Both the position numbers and the translations under genes were made by a program. The notes beneath the pieces were generated by a model that made no database searches, was not told the origin of the DNA, and saw nothing but the letters and a program-made list of their open reading frames with translations. Below are positions 54,480 to 63,842 of a stretch of 64,000 nucleotides of DNA, in pieces. Origin of the DNA: Bacteroidales bacterium (GTDB lineage Bacteria; Bacteroidota; Bacteroidia; Bacteroidales; F082); assembly GCA_030683155.1 (NCBI GenBank), contig JAUXMV010000005.1, forward strand, positions 32,409 through 96,408. Reading direction: 5' to 3'. Every line of letters begins with the position of its first letter. The first letter of the stretch is position 1.

Positions 54480-56327
54480 TTATTGATTTAAAAGTTCATT
54501 AAACTTGGTTTCAAGTTCAGCTACCATGAATGGCAGACCCTGAATTTTGTTGTATTGCTGATACTTAAACTGAGGGAAATTCATTCTCAGGTATTTCACA
54601 AACTGACCATTGTTAATTTCGCACACAACGATATTTTTGTGACGGCCAAGCAGTTCTTCAGTATTTTTTGGCAGAGGCATAATGTGTTTAAAATGTGCTA
54701 AAGCAACAGATTTACCTTGTTCCTGCATCTTTTCAACCACAGTAAGCATCACTCCATAGGTACCACCCCAGCTCACAACCAACAATTCGGCATCTTCGGA
54801 GCCAAAAATTGTTTGTTCAGGGATATAGTTAGCCACCCTTTGCACTTTTTCCTCACGGAGGAAAGTCATTTTTTGGTGGTTCAAAGGATCATGTGAAACA
54901 TTTCCTGAGCCGTCTTCTTTTTCGAGTCCGCCAACACGGTGGCGCAAGCCGGGTGTTCCTGGAATAGCCCATTTCCTGCTCAACCTTTCAGGATCACGGC
55001 GGTATGGCTTATAATCCGGATCGTTTGCTTCGGCCAAAGGTGGAACGATAGCAGGAAGATCAGCTACTCTGGGAATCTTAAACACTTCGGAACCATTTGC
55101 CAATGAGCCATCGGTGAGTAAAATTACAGGTGTCATGTGCTCGAGGCTCAGCTTGGAGGCTTCAAATGCACTGTAGAAACAATCCGCTGAACTTTTTGCG
55201 GCCAGAATAATCACAGGAGCCTCGCCATTTCGGCCAAACAAGGCCTGCAAAAGGTCGCTTTGCTCCGATTTTGTAGGCAAACCGGTTGAAGGCCCACCAC
55301 GCTGCACATCCACAATCACCAAAGGAAGTTCAGTCATTACGGCCAGGCCGATTGCTTCTGACTTCAACGAAAGGCCAGGCCCACTGGTGGTTGTAATGGC
55401 AAGAGCGCCGGTATAACTGGCTCCGATTGCAGAAACGATACCTGCAATTTCATCTTCAGCCTGAAAAGCTTTTATCGAAAGATTTTTATGGTTTGTAAGT
55501 TCCTGCAAAATTTCGGTAGCGGGTGTGATAGGATATGAACCTAGAAAAAGAGGACGTCCCGAGCGTTCGGCAGCTGCGATAAATCCCCAGGCTGTAGCCA
55601 CATTACCCGTAATATTGCGGTACTTGCCTTTTTCAAGTGGAGCAGGCTCAACTTTATAAGTATTTACAAAGATCTCAAGGGTATCAGCGTAGTTAAATCC
55701 GGCAGCAAGTACAGCTTTATTGGCATCAACAACCAAGGGATTGGCTTTGAATTTTTTCTCGTAATACTTGTTAATCAGCTCAATATCCCGGTTAAACATG
55801 TACATAACAATCCCTAATGCGAACATGTTTTTCGTCTTCAGGGTTGTTTTCATATCCAGATCGAGGTGCTTAACAGCTTCCTTAGTCAGGGTTGTAACGG
55901 GCGATTTGATAACTTTAAAGCCATCCAAACTGCCATCCAATGTAGGATCGGACTTATATCCGGCCTTTTCGAAACCTTTTTCAACAAAAGCATCGCTGTC
56001 GAGGATGATTGTTGCACCTTCCTTGACCCAACGCATATTTGCCTTGAGGGAAGCCGGATTCATGGCTATGAGCACATCTGCCAGGTCGCCGGAAGTGTGC
56101 ACAGTTTTCTGACCGAAATGGATCTGAAAACCGGAAACCCCGGAAACTGTTCCTTGCGGAGCCCTTATTTCAGAAGGGTAATCCGGAAAAGTGGCAAAAT
56201 CATTCCCGGCAAAAGCCGTTGAATCGGAGAAGAGCGAACCCGTTAACTGCATTCCGTCACCGGAGTCACCGGCAAAACGGATTACCACCTGTTCAAGCTC
56301 AATAACCTTGCTATTCTTGCTTGTCAT
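54480..56327 (-). CDS. korA: 2-oxoacid:ferredoxin oxidoreductase, fused gamma-alpha subunit
   Basis: Fused subunit of 615 aa. The gamma domain occupies residues about 10-190 (RFAGDSGDGMQLTGSLFSD, FPDYPSEIRAPQGTVSGVS). The alpha (pyrimidine-binding) domain follows (GSYPITPATEILQEL, AEDEIAGIVSAIGASYTGA, TTTSGPGLSLKSEAIGLA). The C-terminal domain II closes the protein (LVVSWGGTYGVMLTVVEKM). The two-subunit form (fused gamma-alpha plus beta) is typical of 2-oxoglutarate:ferredoxin oxidoreductases. No separate delta/ferredoxin subunit is fused; a ferredoxin gene lies divergently upstream. Confidence 0.95.
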   Translation of the reverse strand: MTSKNSKVIELEQVVIRFAGDSGDGMQLTGSLFSDSTAFAGNDFATFPDYPSEIRAPQGTVSGVSGFQIHFGQKTVHTSGDLADVLIAMNPASLKANMRWVKEGATIILDSDAFVEKGFEKAGYKSDPTLDGSLDGFKVIKSPVTTLTKEAVKHLDLDMKTTLKTKNMFALGIVMYMFNRDIELINKYYEKKFKANPLVVDANKAVLAAGFNYADTLEIFVNTYKVEPAPLEKGKYRNITGNVATAWGFIAAAERSGRPLFLGSYPITPATEILQELTNHKNLSIKAFQAEDEIAGIVSAIGASYTGALAITTTSGPGLSLKSEAIGLAVMTELPLVIVDVQRGGPSTGLPTKSEQSDLLQALFGRNGEAPVIILAAKSSADCFYSAFEASKLSLEHMTPVILLTDGSLANGSEVFKIPRVADLPAIVPPLAEANDPDYKPYRRDPERLSRKWAIPGTPGLRHRVGGLEKEDGSGNVSHDPLNHQKMTFLREEKVQRVANYIPEQTIFGSEDAELLVVSWGGTYGVMLTVVEKMQEQGKSVALAHFKHIMPLPKNTEELLGRHKNIVVCEINNGQFVKYLRMNFPQFKYQQYNKIQGLPFMVAELETKFNELLNQ

Positions 56328-56349
56328 AAAGAGATTTTTAATTTTGCTG

Positions 56350-56357
56350 CAAAGTTA
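56350..56357 (-). promoter_or_regulatory. -7 element for korAB
   Basis: TAACTTTG on the minus strand matches TAnnTTTG, 22 nt before the korA ATG. No clear -33. Confidence 0.5.
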
Positions 56358-56789
56358 AAATATTTAGAGATGCAGACTGAAGCCTCGAGTGTTGTCTGAC
56401 GAATGTAAACGATTGCGAAAATCAGAATAAATTTCATATGTCATTATATATCTGATATTTATGAGCATTTTCAAAATCGTCTGATTATTATTTATAAAGC
56501 TAAATTATAATCAGTCTAAATTTCAAATAAGCAAAGCGACCATTTATTTTTTCATCTTCATGCAAATAGCAGGGTCGAAGTGTATTTAAAAGAAAAAACA
56601 ATCCATCAATTTTGGTTGAAGCCACAGTGAAAATCATATCGTTACCAAGGCTAAACTGAACACAAGAAATAAAAACACATGAAAACGACAGCTTTAACTA
56701 TTCAGCTCAGAAAAAGAAAAAAAACAAGCTTCATAATTTAGATTTGCTATAAATTATAAATTTTGCATTCGAAAGTGATTCATCTTATA

Positions 56790-56797
56790 TATATTTG
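56790..56797 (+). promoter_or_regulatory. -7 element for the ferredoxin gene
   Basis: TATATTTG matches TAnnTTTG, 36 nt before the ATG. A TTTG at 56762-56765 lies 24 nt upstream, slightly too far for a standard -33. Confidence 0.55.
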
Positions 56798-56833
56798 CAT
56801 CGAAATAATTTTACAATTAAAAACATTTGAGTT

Positions 56834-57001
56834 ATGGCATACAAAATTACTGACGACTGTACCGCATGCGGAACATGTATCGACGAGTGTCCTGTTGACG
56901 CTATCAGTGAAGGTGATATCTATGTAATTGATCCTGATTTGTGCACCGACTGCGGTTCTTGCGCTGATGTTTGTCCTGTTGAGGCCATCATCCCCGAATA
57001 A
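56834..57001 (+). CDS. 2[4Fe-4S] ferredoxin (55 aa)
   Basis: Small clostridial-type ferredoxin. Two CxxCxxCxxxCP motifs are complete: CTACGTCIDECP (Cys9, 12, 15, 19) and CTDCGSCADVCP (Cys37, 40, 43, 47). It carries low-potential electrons and is the likely acceptor for KorAB, which is encoded divergently 506 nt away. It has its own promoter and terminator, so it is a monocistronic, probably highly expressed unit. Confidence 0.96.
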   Translation: MAYKITDDCTACGTCIDECPVDAISEGDIYVIDPDLCTDCGSCADVCPVEAIIPE

Positions 57002-57024
57002 GAATAACCGGTGTGAAAAACATA

Positions 57025-57060
57025 AGAGGCGGAAGGTTATCCTTCAGCCTCTTTTTTTTT
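57025..57060 (+). terminator. Intrinsic terminator after the ferredoxin
   Basis: A 12-nt stem with one mismatch (57025-57036 with 57041-57052), tetraloop TTAT, and a run of nine T. Confidence 0.9.
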
Positions 57061-57115
57061 GTTGCTAATACAAGGTCAATCAGGATTCTGGTATTCCACA
57101 TCCTGAATTATTTCC

Positions 57116-57123
57116 TACTTTTG
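57116..57123 (+). promoter_or_regulatory. -7 element for sucA
   Basis: TACTTTTG matches TAnnTTTG, 26 nt before the ATG at 57150. No clear -33. Confidence 0.5.
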
Positions 57124-57149
57124 CAGTTCATTCAATAGTGCCGATTTTC

Positions 57150-60002
57150 ATGGACAATTATACCTTTCTCAACAGTAGCGATCCCTCAGTGATTGAGGAG
57201 TTGTATCAACAGTTCAAGGCAAATCCTGACAGTGTTGACGCTGAATGGCGCAAGTTTTTTGCTGGCTTTGATTTTGCAGTAAAAAGCTATGCTCCCGCAC
57301 CAAAAGCGAGTGTCAAAACTTCCAGTGAGTTTAAGGTACTTGCCTTGATTGACGAATATCGCAAGCGCGGGCATCTTTTCACCGAAACAAATCCTGTAAG
57401 AAAACGCAGGCAGTATTTCCCGACACTGGATATTGAAAACTTTGGTCTGACAAAACAGGATCTTGACACGGTTTTTGAAGCAGGAAAAGAAATAGGTCTT
57501 GGCGCTGTTTCACTTTCAAAAATCATTGAAGCATTGCATCAGACATACTGTCGTTCTTTTGGGGCTGAGTTTATGTATATCCGCAACCTCGAAATTGTTC
57601 AGTGGATGCTCAACCGTATGGAATTGAGCCGCAATATGCCAAGCCATACCGTTGCAGATAAAAAATATATTCTTCAAAAGCTCGACCGTGCTGTCAGCTT
57701 TGAAAAATTCATTCATAAAAAGTTTCCCGGACAGAAAAGATTTTCTCTTGAAGGCGCCGAGTCACTCATTCCGGCTCTTGACGCCATCATGGAAAAAGGC
57801 GCTGAACTGGGAACGATGGAATTTGTTATCGGAATGGCACACAGGGGCAGGCTGAATGTGCTTACCAACATCATGCGCAAACCCTATCTTGAGATTTTCA
57901 GTGAATTCGAAGGAAAGGAATATGAAGATGAAACTTTGCTGGGTGATGTAAAATATCATCTAGGCTATACTGCTGAGCGCAAAGCTACCAATGGAAAAAT
58001 CGTCAAGCTTACCCTCTCCCCCAATCCTTCGCACCTGGAGGCAGTGAACCCTGTGGTGGAAGGAATTGCACGTGCAAAGACAGACCTTATATATAATGGT
58101 GATTTCAAAAAAGTAACGCCTGTATTGATTCATGGCGATGCCTCCATTGCCGGACAAGGAATTATTTATGAAGGCGCGCAGATGTCGGAGCTGAAAGGTT
58201 ACAAGACCGGTGGCACTATCCATCTTGTGATCAACAACCAAATCGGCTTCACTACAGATTATCTTGATGCACGATCAAGCGTGTATTGCACTGATGTTGC
58301 CAAAGTAACCCAATCACCTGTTTTTCACGTAAATGGTGATGATCCGGAAGCTGTCGTTTATGCTGTTCAGATGGCGCTCGAATTCAGGGAGAAATTCCAG
58401 AAAGATGTGTATGTTGATTTGCTTTGTTACCGCAAATATGGCCACAATGAAGGCGATGAGCCCCGTTTTACGCAGCCCATATTATATAAGGTGATAGAAA
58501 AGCATCCCAATCCGAGGGAGATATATGCTAAAAGACTCCTTGAGGAAGGTGTAATTTCGCAAGAAGAGATTGACGCACTTGAAGCAAAACATTTAAATAC
58601 GCTTGAAGAAAGTCTTACCGGCGCAAGAAAGAAAGAAAAATCGCATATCACAAACTTCCTGAAAAGCACCTGGGAAGGCATCAGAAAAGCCAATAAAGAT
58701 GATTTCCATAGCTCGCCAGAAACAGGTTTTGATTTGGACAAGCTGAAAGCGATAGCGCTAAAACTGACACAGCTGCCGGAAGACCTTAACTTTTTCCGCA
58801 AAACAATCAAACTGCAGGAACAAAGACACGACATGGTTTTTAATCAAAATCAGGTTGACTGGGCTATGGGTGAATTGCTTGCATACGGAAGTCTTCTCAC
58901 AGAGGCGCATCCCGTAAGGTTGAGCGGACAAGATGTTGCGAGGGGAACCTTTTCTCATCGTCATGCCGTATTGCGCGTTGAAGATTCGGAGCAGGAATAC
59001 ACTCCTTTAAGAAATCTGGGAGATGGACAGGCTCCATTTGAAATCTACAACTCATTGCTTTCGGAATATGGTGTGCTTGGCTTTGAATATGGCTATGCAC
59101 TGGCCTCCCCAAATACCCTGACCATCTGGGAAGCGCAATTTGGCGACTTCAACAATGGCGCACAAATTATCTTCGACCAGTTTATCAGCAGTGCAGAAGA
59201 AAAATGGAATGTCATGAACGACCTTGTTGTTCTTTTACCCCATGGTTATGAAGGACAAGGACCGGAGCACTCGAGTGGTCGCATCGAAAGGTTTCTTACC
59301 CTCTGTGCCGAAAACAATATTCAGGTAGCCAATTGCACTACCCCGGCCAACTTCTTCCATATCCTTCGCAGGCAGCTGAAAAGACCTTTCCGAAAACCTC
59401 TGATAGTATTCACGCCAAAGAGTTTGTTGCGCCATCCAGGTTGTGTTTCATCCCTCGATGAACTGGCTAAAGGCCGTTTCCTTGAAGTGATTGACGATGG
59501 GGGGGCAAAAATAGAAAACATCAGAAAAGTTATTTTCTGTTCAGGAAAAATATACTATGATTTGCTCGAAGAAAGAGAAAACCGCAAAGATGAAAGCATT
59601 GCATTGGTGCGTCTTGAGCAACTCTATCCTTTGCCAAAAAACCAGATGAACGAAATCATTGCCAAGTATTCAGAAGCCAAAACCTATCTTTGGGTTCAGG
59701 AAGAACCGTTGAATATGGGTGCATGGCGTTTCATCCACCATGAGTTTAAGGATGTCAATCTTCGTCTGATTGCCCGACCGGAAAGCGGAAGTCCTGCCAC
59801 GGGTTCCTCTAAATTTCATGTTATCAGGCATCAGAAAATCATCGACAAAGCCTTTGAATCATGCGACTGTCCGTTGGTGCACAAAGAATGCGGCATGATT
59901 TGTATTGGTAACAAATGGCGTTCCTTTGAGAAAGAACTCAAAGAAATGGATGTTGAAATGATAGACAGTAAATTCCACTCTGCAGAGAAAAAACTAAAAT
60001 AA
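57150..60002 (+). CDS. sucA: 2-oxoglutarate dehydrogenase E1 component
   Basis: Thiamine-dependent E1 of the 2-oxoglutarate dehydrogenase complex (950 aa). The N-terminal motif for E2 contact (YTFLNSSDPSVIEELYQQF) is followed by the core: MAHRGRLNVLTNIM, HGDASIAGQGIIYE, NNQIGFTT and RYGHNEGDEP-type (YRKYGHNEGDEPRFTQP). A transketolase-like C-terminal half carries PHGYEGQGPEHSSGR. The ATG at 57150 is preferred to a GTG four codons upstream. It releases CO2 and passes the succinyl group to SucB. E3 (lipoamide dehydrogenase) is not in the window. Confidence 0.97.
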   Translation: MDNYTFLNSSDPSVIEELYQQFKANPDSVDAEWRKFFAGFDFAVKSYAPAPKASVKTSSEFKVLALIDEYRKRGHLFTETNPVRKRRQYFPTLDIENFGLTKQDLDTVFEAGKEIGLGAVSLSKIIEALHQTYCRSFGAEFMYIRNLEIVQWMLNRMELSRNMPSHTVADKKYILQKLDRAVSFEKFIHKKFPGQKRFSLEGAESLIPALDAIMEKGAELGTMEFVIGMAHRGRLNVLTNIMRKPYLEIFSEFEGKEYEDETLLGDVKYHLGYTAERKATNGKIVKLTLSPNPSHLEAVNPVVEGIARAKTDLIYNGDFKKVTPVLIHGDASIAGQGIIYEGAQMSELKGYKTGGTIHLVINNQIGFTTDYLDARSSVYCTDVAKVTQSPVFHVNGDDPEAVVYAVQMALEFREKFQKDVYVDLLCYRKYGHNEGDEPRFTQPILYKVIEKHPNPREIYAKRLLEEGVISQEEIDALEAKHLNTLEESLTGARKKEKSHITNFLKSTWEGIRKANKDDFHSSPETGFDLDKLKAIALKLTQLPEDLNFFRKTIKLQEQRHDMVFNQNQVDWAMGELLAYGSLLTEAHPVRLSGQDVARGTFSHRHAVLRVEDSEQEYTPLRNLGDGQAPFEIYNSLLSEYGVLGFEYGYALASPNTLTIWEAQFGDFNNGAQIIFDQFISSAEEKWNVMNDLVVLLPHGYEGQGPEHSSGRIERFLTLCAENNIQVANCTTPANFFHILRRQLKRPFRKPLIVFTPKSLLRHPGCVSSLDELAKGRFLEVIDDGGAKIENIRKVIFCSGKIYYDLLEERENRKDESIALVRLEQLYPLPKNQMNEIIAKYSEAKTYLWVQEEPLNMGAWRFIHHEFKDVNLRLIARPESGSPATGSSKFHVIRHQKIIDKAFESCDCPLVHKECGMICIGNKWRSFEKELKEMDVEMIDSKFHSAEKKLK

Positions 60003-60095
60003 ATGATTGTTGTTGTTTTTCATTTTTTAAAGGTTTAATTTTAAACCCATTACTAAAGAAAACAACAGAAGAAATCAAAGAAATAATTACCGAAT

Positions 60096-61388
60096 ATGAC
60101 GATAGAAATAAAAGTTCCAAGTCCCGGTGAATCCATTACCGAGGTGCAATTGTCAAACTGGCTCGTTGAAGATGGCACATTTGTCGAAAAAGATCAGGAT
60201 GTAGCCGAAATTGATTCTGACAAGGCTACCTTAAGTATTGCTGCTGAAGCTTCAGGCACCATTTCATTTAAAGTGCAACAAGGCGAAACGGTTGATGTAG
60301 GCACAGTTATAGCCACTATTGAAGCCGGAGTCGGAACAGCCAACGAGAATGCAAAACCGGCCGAAGCCCCCAAAAGTGCTGCTGAGCTTGCAAAACCGGC
60401 AGAAACAAAGGCTGTAAAAACTGAGCCAAAAGTAGAGAAAATCGTTGCTGCCTCAGCCGAAAATCAGCTTAACCTCTCTCCGCTTGCCCGCAAGATGATG
60501 GAAAGTGAAAATATAAGTGAAGCTGAATTGCTGGATTTCTTCAAACATTACAGGCTGAGCAAAAAAGACGTTCAGTATTATCAGGAAAATAAAAGCAGTC
60601 TGCCGTCTCCAAAAGGAACTGAAGCAACAAGCTTTTCGAACCCATCCTGGGGAGGCACTCGCGACATGGATCGCAAAAAGATGAGTATGCTTCGCAAGAA
60701 ACTTTCAGAAAGACTCGTCTCTGTTAAAAATGAGACTGCCATGCTCACCACCTTCAATGAAGTGAACATGACGCCAATCATGGAAATACGCAGCAAATAC
60801 AAAGAAATATTCAAGACGAAACACAATGTAGGATTGGGTTTCATGTCATTTTTCACCAAGGCTGTTACGGAAGCCCTAGCCATGTTTCCGCAGGTGAATT
60901 CACAGATTGACGGAGACGAAATAGTTACATTTAATTATGCAGATATCAGTATTGCAGTTTCAGGGCCCAAAGGGCTGGTCGTGCCTGTAATACGCAATGC
61001 AGAGACTTTGTCGCTTGCACAGATAGAACTTGAAATAAAAAAACTGGCAACAAAAGCCCGCGACAACAAGCTCACACTCGAAGAAATGACTGGAGGAACT
61101 TTCACTATCACCAACGGAGGTGTTTTTGGTTCGATGCTTTCAACCCCTATCATCAACCCACCACAGTCGGCCATTCTGGGAATGCATAACATTGTTGAGC
61201 GCCCGGTGGCAGTGAATGGAAAAGTTGAGATACACCCAATCATGTATGTTGCATTAAGCTATGACCACAGAATCATCGACGGCCGTGAGTCGGTCGGATT
61301 TCTGGTAAAAGTGAAAGAAATGCTTGAAAATCCAACAAAAATTCTCTTCGGCTCGCAAGACCCGATCGAAGTTTTACTTGATCTTTAG
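60096..61388 (+). CDS. sucB: Dihydrolipoyllysine succinyltransferase (E2), atypical E3-binding segment
   Basis: E2 of the 2-oxoglutarate dehydrogenase complex (430 aa). The lipoyl domain is residues 1-78 with lipoyl-Lys43 (DSDKATL). An Ala/Pro/Lys linker follows (80-120). The peripheral-subunit-binding region is at about 127-162 ([15 protein letters not shown]). The acyltransferase domain ends with the catalytic His391 and Asp395-Gly396 (YDHRIIDG). The E3-binding segment lacks the usual GTGxxGRI turn and has [11 protein letters not shown] in its place. It is probably co-transcribed with sucA (93-nt gap) and nadB. Confidence 0.95.
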   Translation: MTIEIKVPSPGESITEVQLSNWLVEDGTFVEKDQDVAEIDSDKATLSIAAEASGTISFKVQQGETVDVGTVIATIEAGVGTANENAKPAEAPKSAAELAKPAETKAVKTEPKVEKIVAASAENQLNLSPLARKMMESENISEAELLDFFKHYRLSKKDVQYYQENKSSLPSPKGTEATSFSNPSWGGTRDMDRKKMSMLRKKLSERLVSVKNETAMLTTFNEVNMTPIMEIRSKYKEIFKTKHNVGLGFMSFFTKAVTEALAMFPQVNSQIDGDEIVTFNYADISIAVSGPKGLVVPVIRNAETLSLAQIELEIKKLATKARDNKLTLEEMTGGTFTITNGGVFGSMLSTPIINPPQSAILGMHNIVERPVAVNGKVEIHPIMYVALSYDHRIIDGRESVGFLVKVKEMLENPTKILFGSQDPIEVLLDL

Positions 61389-61391
61389 GCC

Positions 61392-62957
61392 ATGAACAGG
61401 AAAGTAGATTTTCTTGTAATTGGAACCGGTATAGCTGGTCTCAGTTATGCGCTTAAGGTGGCAGAAAAGGGTAAGGTGCTCATTATCAGCAAGACTTCAA
61501 TCAACGAAACCGCCACATGGTATGCACAAGGTGGAATCGCTGCTGTGATGTACAACCCTGATACCTACGAAAAGCACATCAAAGACACTATGGTTGCAGG
61601 ATGTTTTCTGAACGATGAAAACACGGTGAGGATGACAATCACCGAATCTACTGAACGTGTGAAAGAACTCGTTGCATGGGGAACACATTTCGACATGGAA
61701 CCAACCGGCAGGTTTTCCCTGGCACGTGAAGGAGGTCATTCTGAGTACAGGGTTTTGCATCATCAGGACAATACAGGAGCAGAGATACAACGTGCGCTAA
61801 CGGAAAAAGTTAAAGCACATCCGAACATCGAAATCCTTGAAAACCATTTCACCCTCGACCTGCTCACACAGCATCATTTGGGAAGGATTGTACGACGGTC
61901 GCATCCCGACATACAGTGCTTCGGTGCTTATGTGCTTGATCCTTTGACCGGAATCATCGAAACAGTACTTTCAAAAACGACGATGATTTCCACCGGTGGA
62001 GCGGGCAATGTGTATCAAACCACAACAAATCCGGTAATCGCAACTGGCGATGGAATTGCCATGTTTTACCGTGCAAAAGGTATTGTGGACAATATGGAAT
62101 TTATTCAGTTTCATCCCACTTCCCTGTTCAATCCAAAAGAAAGACCATCATTTCTCATCACCGAAGCGATGAGGGGTGCGGGTGCAATATTGAAGGATAT
62201 TTCGGGCAAGGAGTTCATGCACAAATATGATCAGCGAGGTTCACTTGCACCGCGCGATGTAGTTGCACGTGCGATAGACAATGAGATGAAACTTTCGGGA
62301 AGTGAGCATGTATATCTTGACGCAAGACATATTACTGAAACTGAAATTCTGGCTCATTTTCCGGGCATTCACGCCAAATGTCTGAGCGTAGGAATCAATA
62401 TTTTAAAGGAAATGATTCCGGTGGTGCCGGCAGCACATTATATCTGTGGAGGAATTAAAACCGATGAATTCGGACGAAGCAGCATAAAAAACCTGTATGC
62501 TTCAGGCGAAGTAGCATCTACAGGTTTGCATGGCGCCAACAGGCTTGCCTCCAACTCTCTGCTCGAAGCATTGGTTTTTTCGCACCGTGCAAGTCTCGAT
62601 GCAACAAAAGTGGCTGAAAAGACTTTACTCAATGAAAAAATTCCCGACTGGAACGCTGAAGGCACTGTTTTGAATGAAGAAATGATCCTAATCACGCAAT
62701 CGCGAAAGGAACTTCAGTCCATCATGAGTAATTATGTTGGCATTGTAAGATCGGACCTTCGTCTGCGACGAGCCGCTGAAAGACTTGATATCATTCACAG
62801 AGAAACAGAAGACCTTTACGATAAGTCGGTTGTTTCGGTAGAACTTTGCGAATTGCGCAACATGATTAATGTGGCGTATCTGATTATCAAATATGCATCG
62901 CAAAGAAAGGAAAGCATAGGCCTTCATTTCACCATCAACTATCCCCGAAAAGAGTAA
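61392..62957 (+). CDS. nadB: L-aspartate oxidase
   Basis: Flavoprotein that oxidises aspartate to iminoaspartate, the first step of NAD synthesis (521 aa). FAD-binding VIGTGIAGLSYALKVAEKG, TWYAQGGIAAVM, EGGHSEYRVLHHQDNTGAEIQ, QFHPTSLF, RGSLAPRDVVARAID and HGANRLASNSLLEALVF are present. It follows sucB by 3 nt. nadA and nadC are not in the window, so linkage to sucAB rather than to the nad genes is notable. Confidence 0.96.
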   Translation: MNRKVDFLVIGTGIAGLSYALKVAEKGKVLIISKTSINETATWYAQGGIAAVMYNPDTYEKHIKDTMVAGCFLNDENTVRMTITESTERVKELVAWGTHFDMEPTGRFSLAREGGHSEYRVLHHQDNTGAEIQRALTEKVKAHPNIEILENHFTLDLLTQHHLGRIVRRSHPDIQCFGAYVLDPLTGIIETVLSKTTMISTGGAGNVYQTTTNPVIATGDGIAMFYRAKGIVDNMEFIQFHPTSLFNPKERPSFLITEAMRGAGAILKDISGKEFMHKYDQRGSLAPRDVVARAIDNEMKLSGSEHVYLDARHITETEILAHFPGIHAKCLSVGINILKEMIPVVPAAHYICGGIKTDEFGRSSIKNLYASGEVASTGLHGANRLASNSLLEALVFSHRASLDATKVAEKTLLNEKIPDWNAEGTVLNEEMILITQSRKELQSIMSNYVGIVRSDLRLRRAAERLDIIHRETEDLYDKSVVSVELCELRNMINVAYLIIKYASQRKESIGLHFTINYPRKE

Positions 62958-63087
62958 AACAGTTTGAATACATTGTTTCGCGTGTTTGAAAAAAAGTTTT
63001 GATTTTCAGAATGCACTTTATTTCAGTCTGTTGAAACATCACTGTTTTTTTTGAAATATGAAATTTCCGCTTAATAACACATAGATC

Positions 63088-63627
63088 ATGGCACTTATAA
63101 GAAGCATCAAAGGCATCGCCCCCAAATTTGGGAAGAACTGTTTTCTGGCAGAAAACGCTACCGTAGTGGGCGATGTAGAAATGGGCGACAACTGCAGTAT
63201 TTGGTTTAATACTGTTGTTCGCGGCGATGTTCATTACATCAAAATAGGCCATAATGTAAACATTCAGGATGGAGCCATTGTGCATTGCACCTACAAAAAA
63301 TCTCCGGTAAATATCGGCAACAATGTTTCGATTGCGCACAATGCCATTATCCACGGCTGCACCATTCACGACAATGTGCTTATAGGAATGGGTGCAATCA
63401 TAATGGATGACGTTGTAGTGGAAAGCAATTCTATTGTGGCTGCCGGTGCGCTTATTTCGAAAGGCACCATCGTTGAAACCGGCAGTGTTTATGCGGGAGT
63501 GCCGGCAAAGAAAATTAAAAGCATCGATCCTTCATTGCTCGAAGGTGAGGTAATGCGCATTGCAAAATCCTATTCCACCTACGCAAGCTGGCACGATCCA
63601 ACCATTGAACCTATCGCTGAGATATAA
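63088..63627 (+). CDS. Gamma-class carbonic anhydrase family protein
   Basis: Left-handed parallel beta-helix trimer of 179 aa built of hexapeptide repeats (NCSIWFNTVVRGDV, NVNIQDGAIVHC, NVSIAHNAIIHGC). The three metal-ligand histidines of the Cam/YrdA group are visible in AIVHC and in SIAHNAIIHG. YrdA-like members are often of uncertain activity. It is separated from nadB by 130 nt. Confidence 0.95.
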   Translation: MALIRSIKGIAPKFGKNCFLAENATVVGDVEMGDNCSIWFNTVVRGDVHYIKIGHNVNIQDGAIVHCTYKKSPVNIGNNVSIAHNAIIHGCTIHDNVLIGMGAIIMDDVVVESNSIVAAGALISKGTIVETGSVYAGVPAKKIKSIDPSLLEGEVMRIAKSYSTYASWHDPTIEPIAEI

Positions 63628-63842
63628 GATCAATGTCTAAAGCAATGTTGTCTTCAGTCTTGACAAAAAGACCCGCGCAACCATTAATTCATATATGCAT
63701 TACAGAAAATGCATCGAAATATTTTGAAACTTATTCACTTATTTAGCAGGGCAATATTGCAATAGAATAGGTTCTGGAGGCGGTTTTCAGCCGGTTTGTG
63801 GCTGGTAAATATCACCCAGACAGATAATTATATTCAATCAAA
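63628..63842. other. Non-coding gap before the right-edge lipoprotein
   Basis: No gene is recognised in these 215 nt. A short inverted repeat (CAGCC 63788-63792, GGCTG 63800-63804) is the only local structure; no TAnnTTTG element is seen. Confidence 0.4.

Larger units (their letters stand above)
56328..56833. other. Non-coding divergent region between korA and ferredoxin
   Basis: No gene is seen in these 506 nt. Promoter elements lie at both ends (56350-56357 for korA, 56790-56797 for the ferredoxin). An 8-bp inverted repeat, CTGATTAT (56481-56488) and ATAATCAG (56507-56514), is present in the middle. Confidence 0.6.

Noticed and set aside
57138..57149. GTG start for sucA
   Set aside because: The ATG at 57150 begins the conserved N-terminus and lies at a better distance from the promoter.
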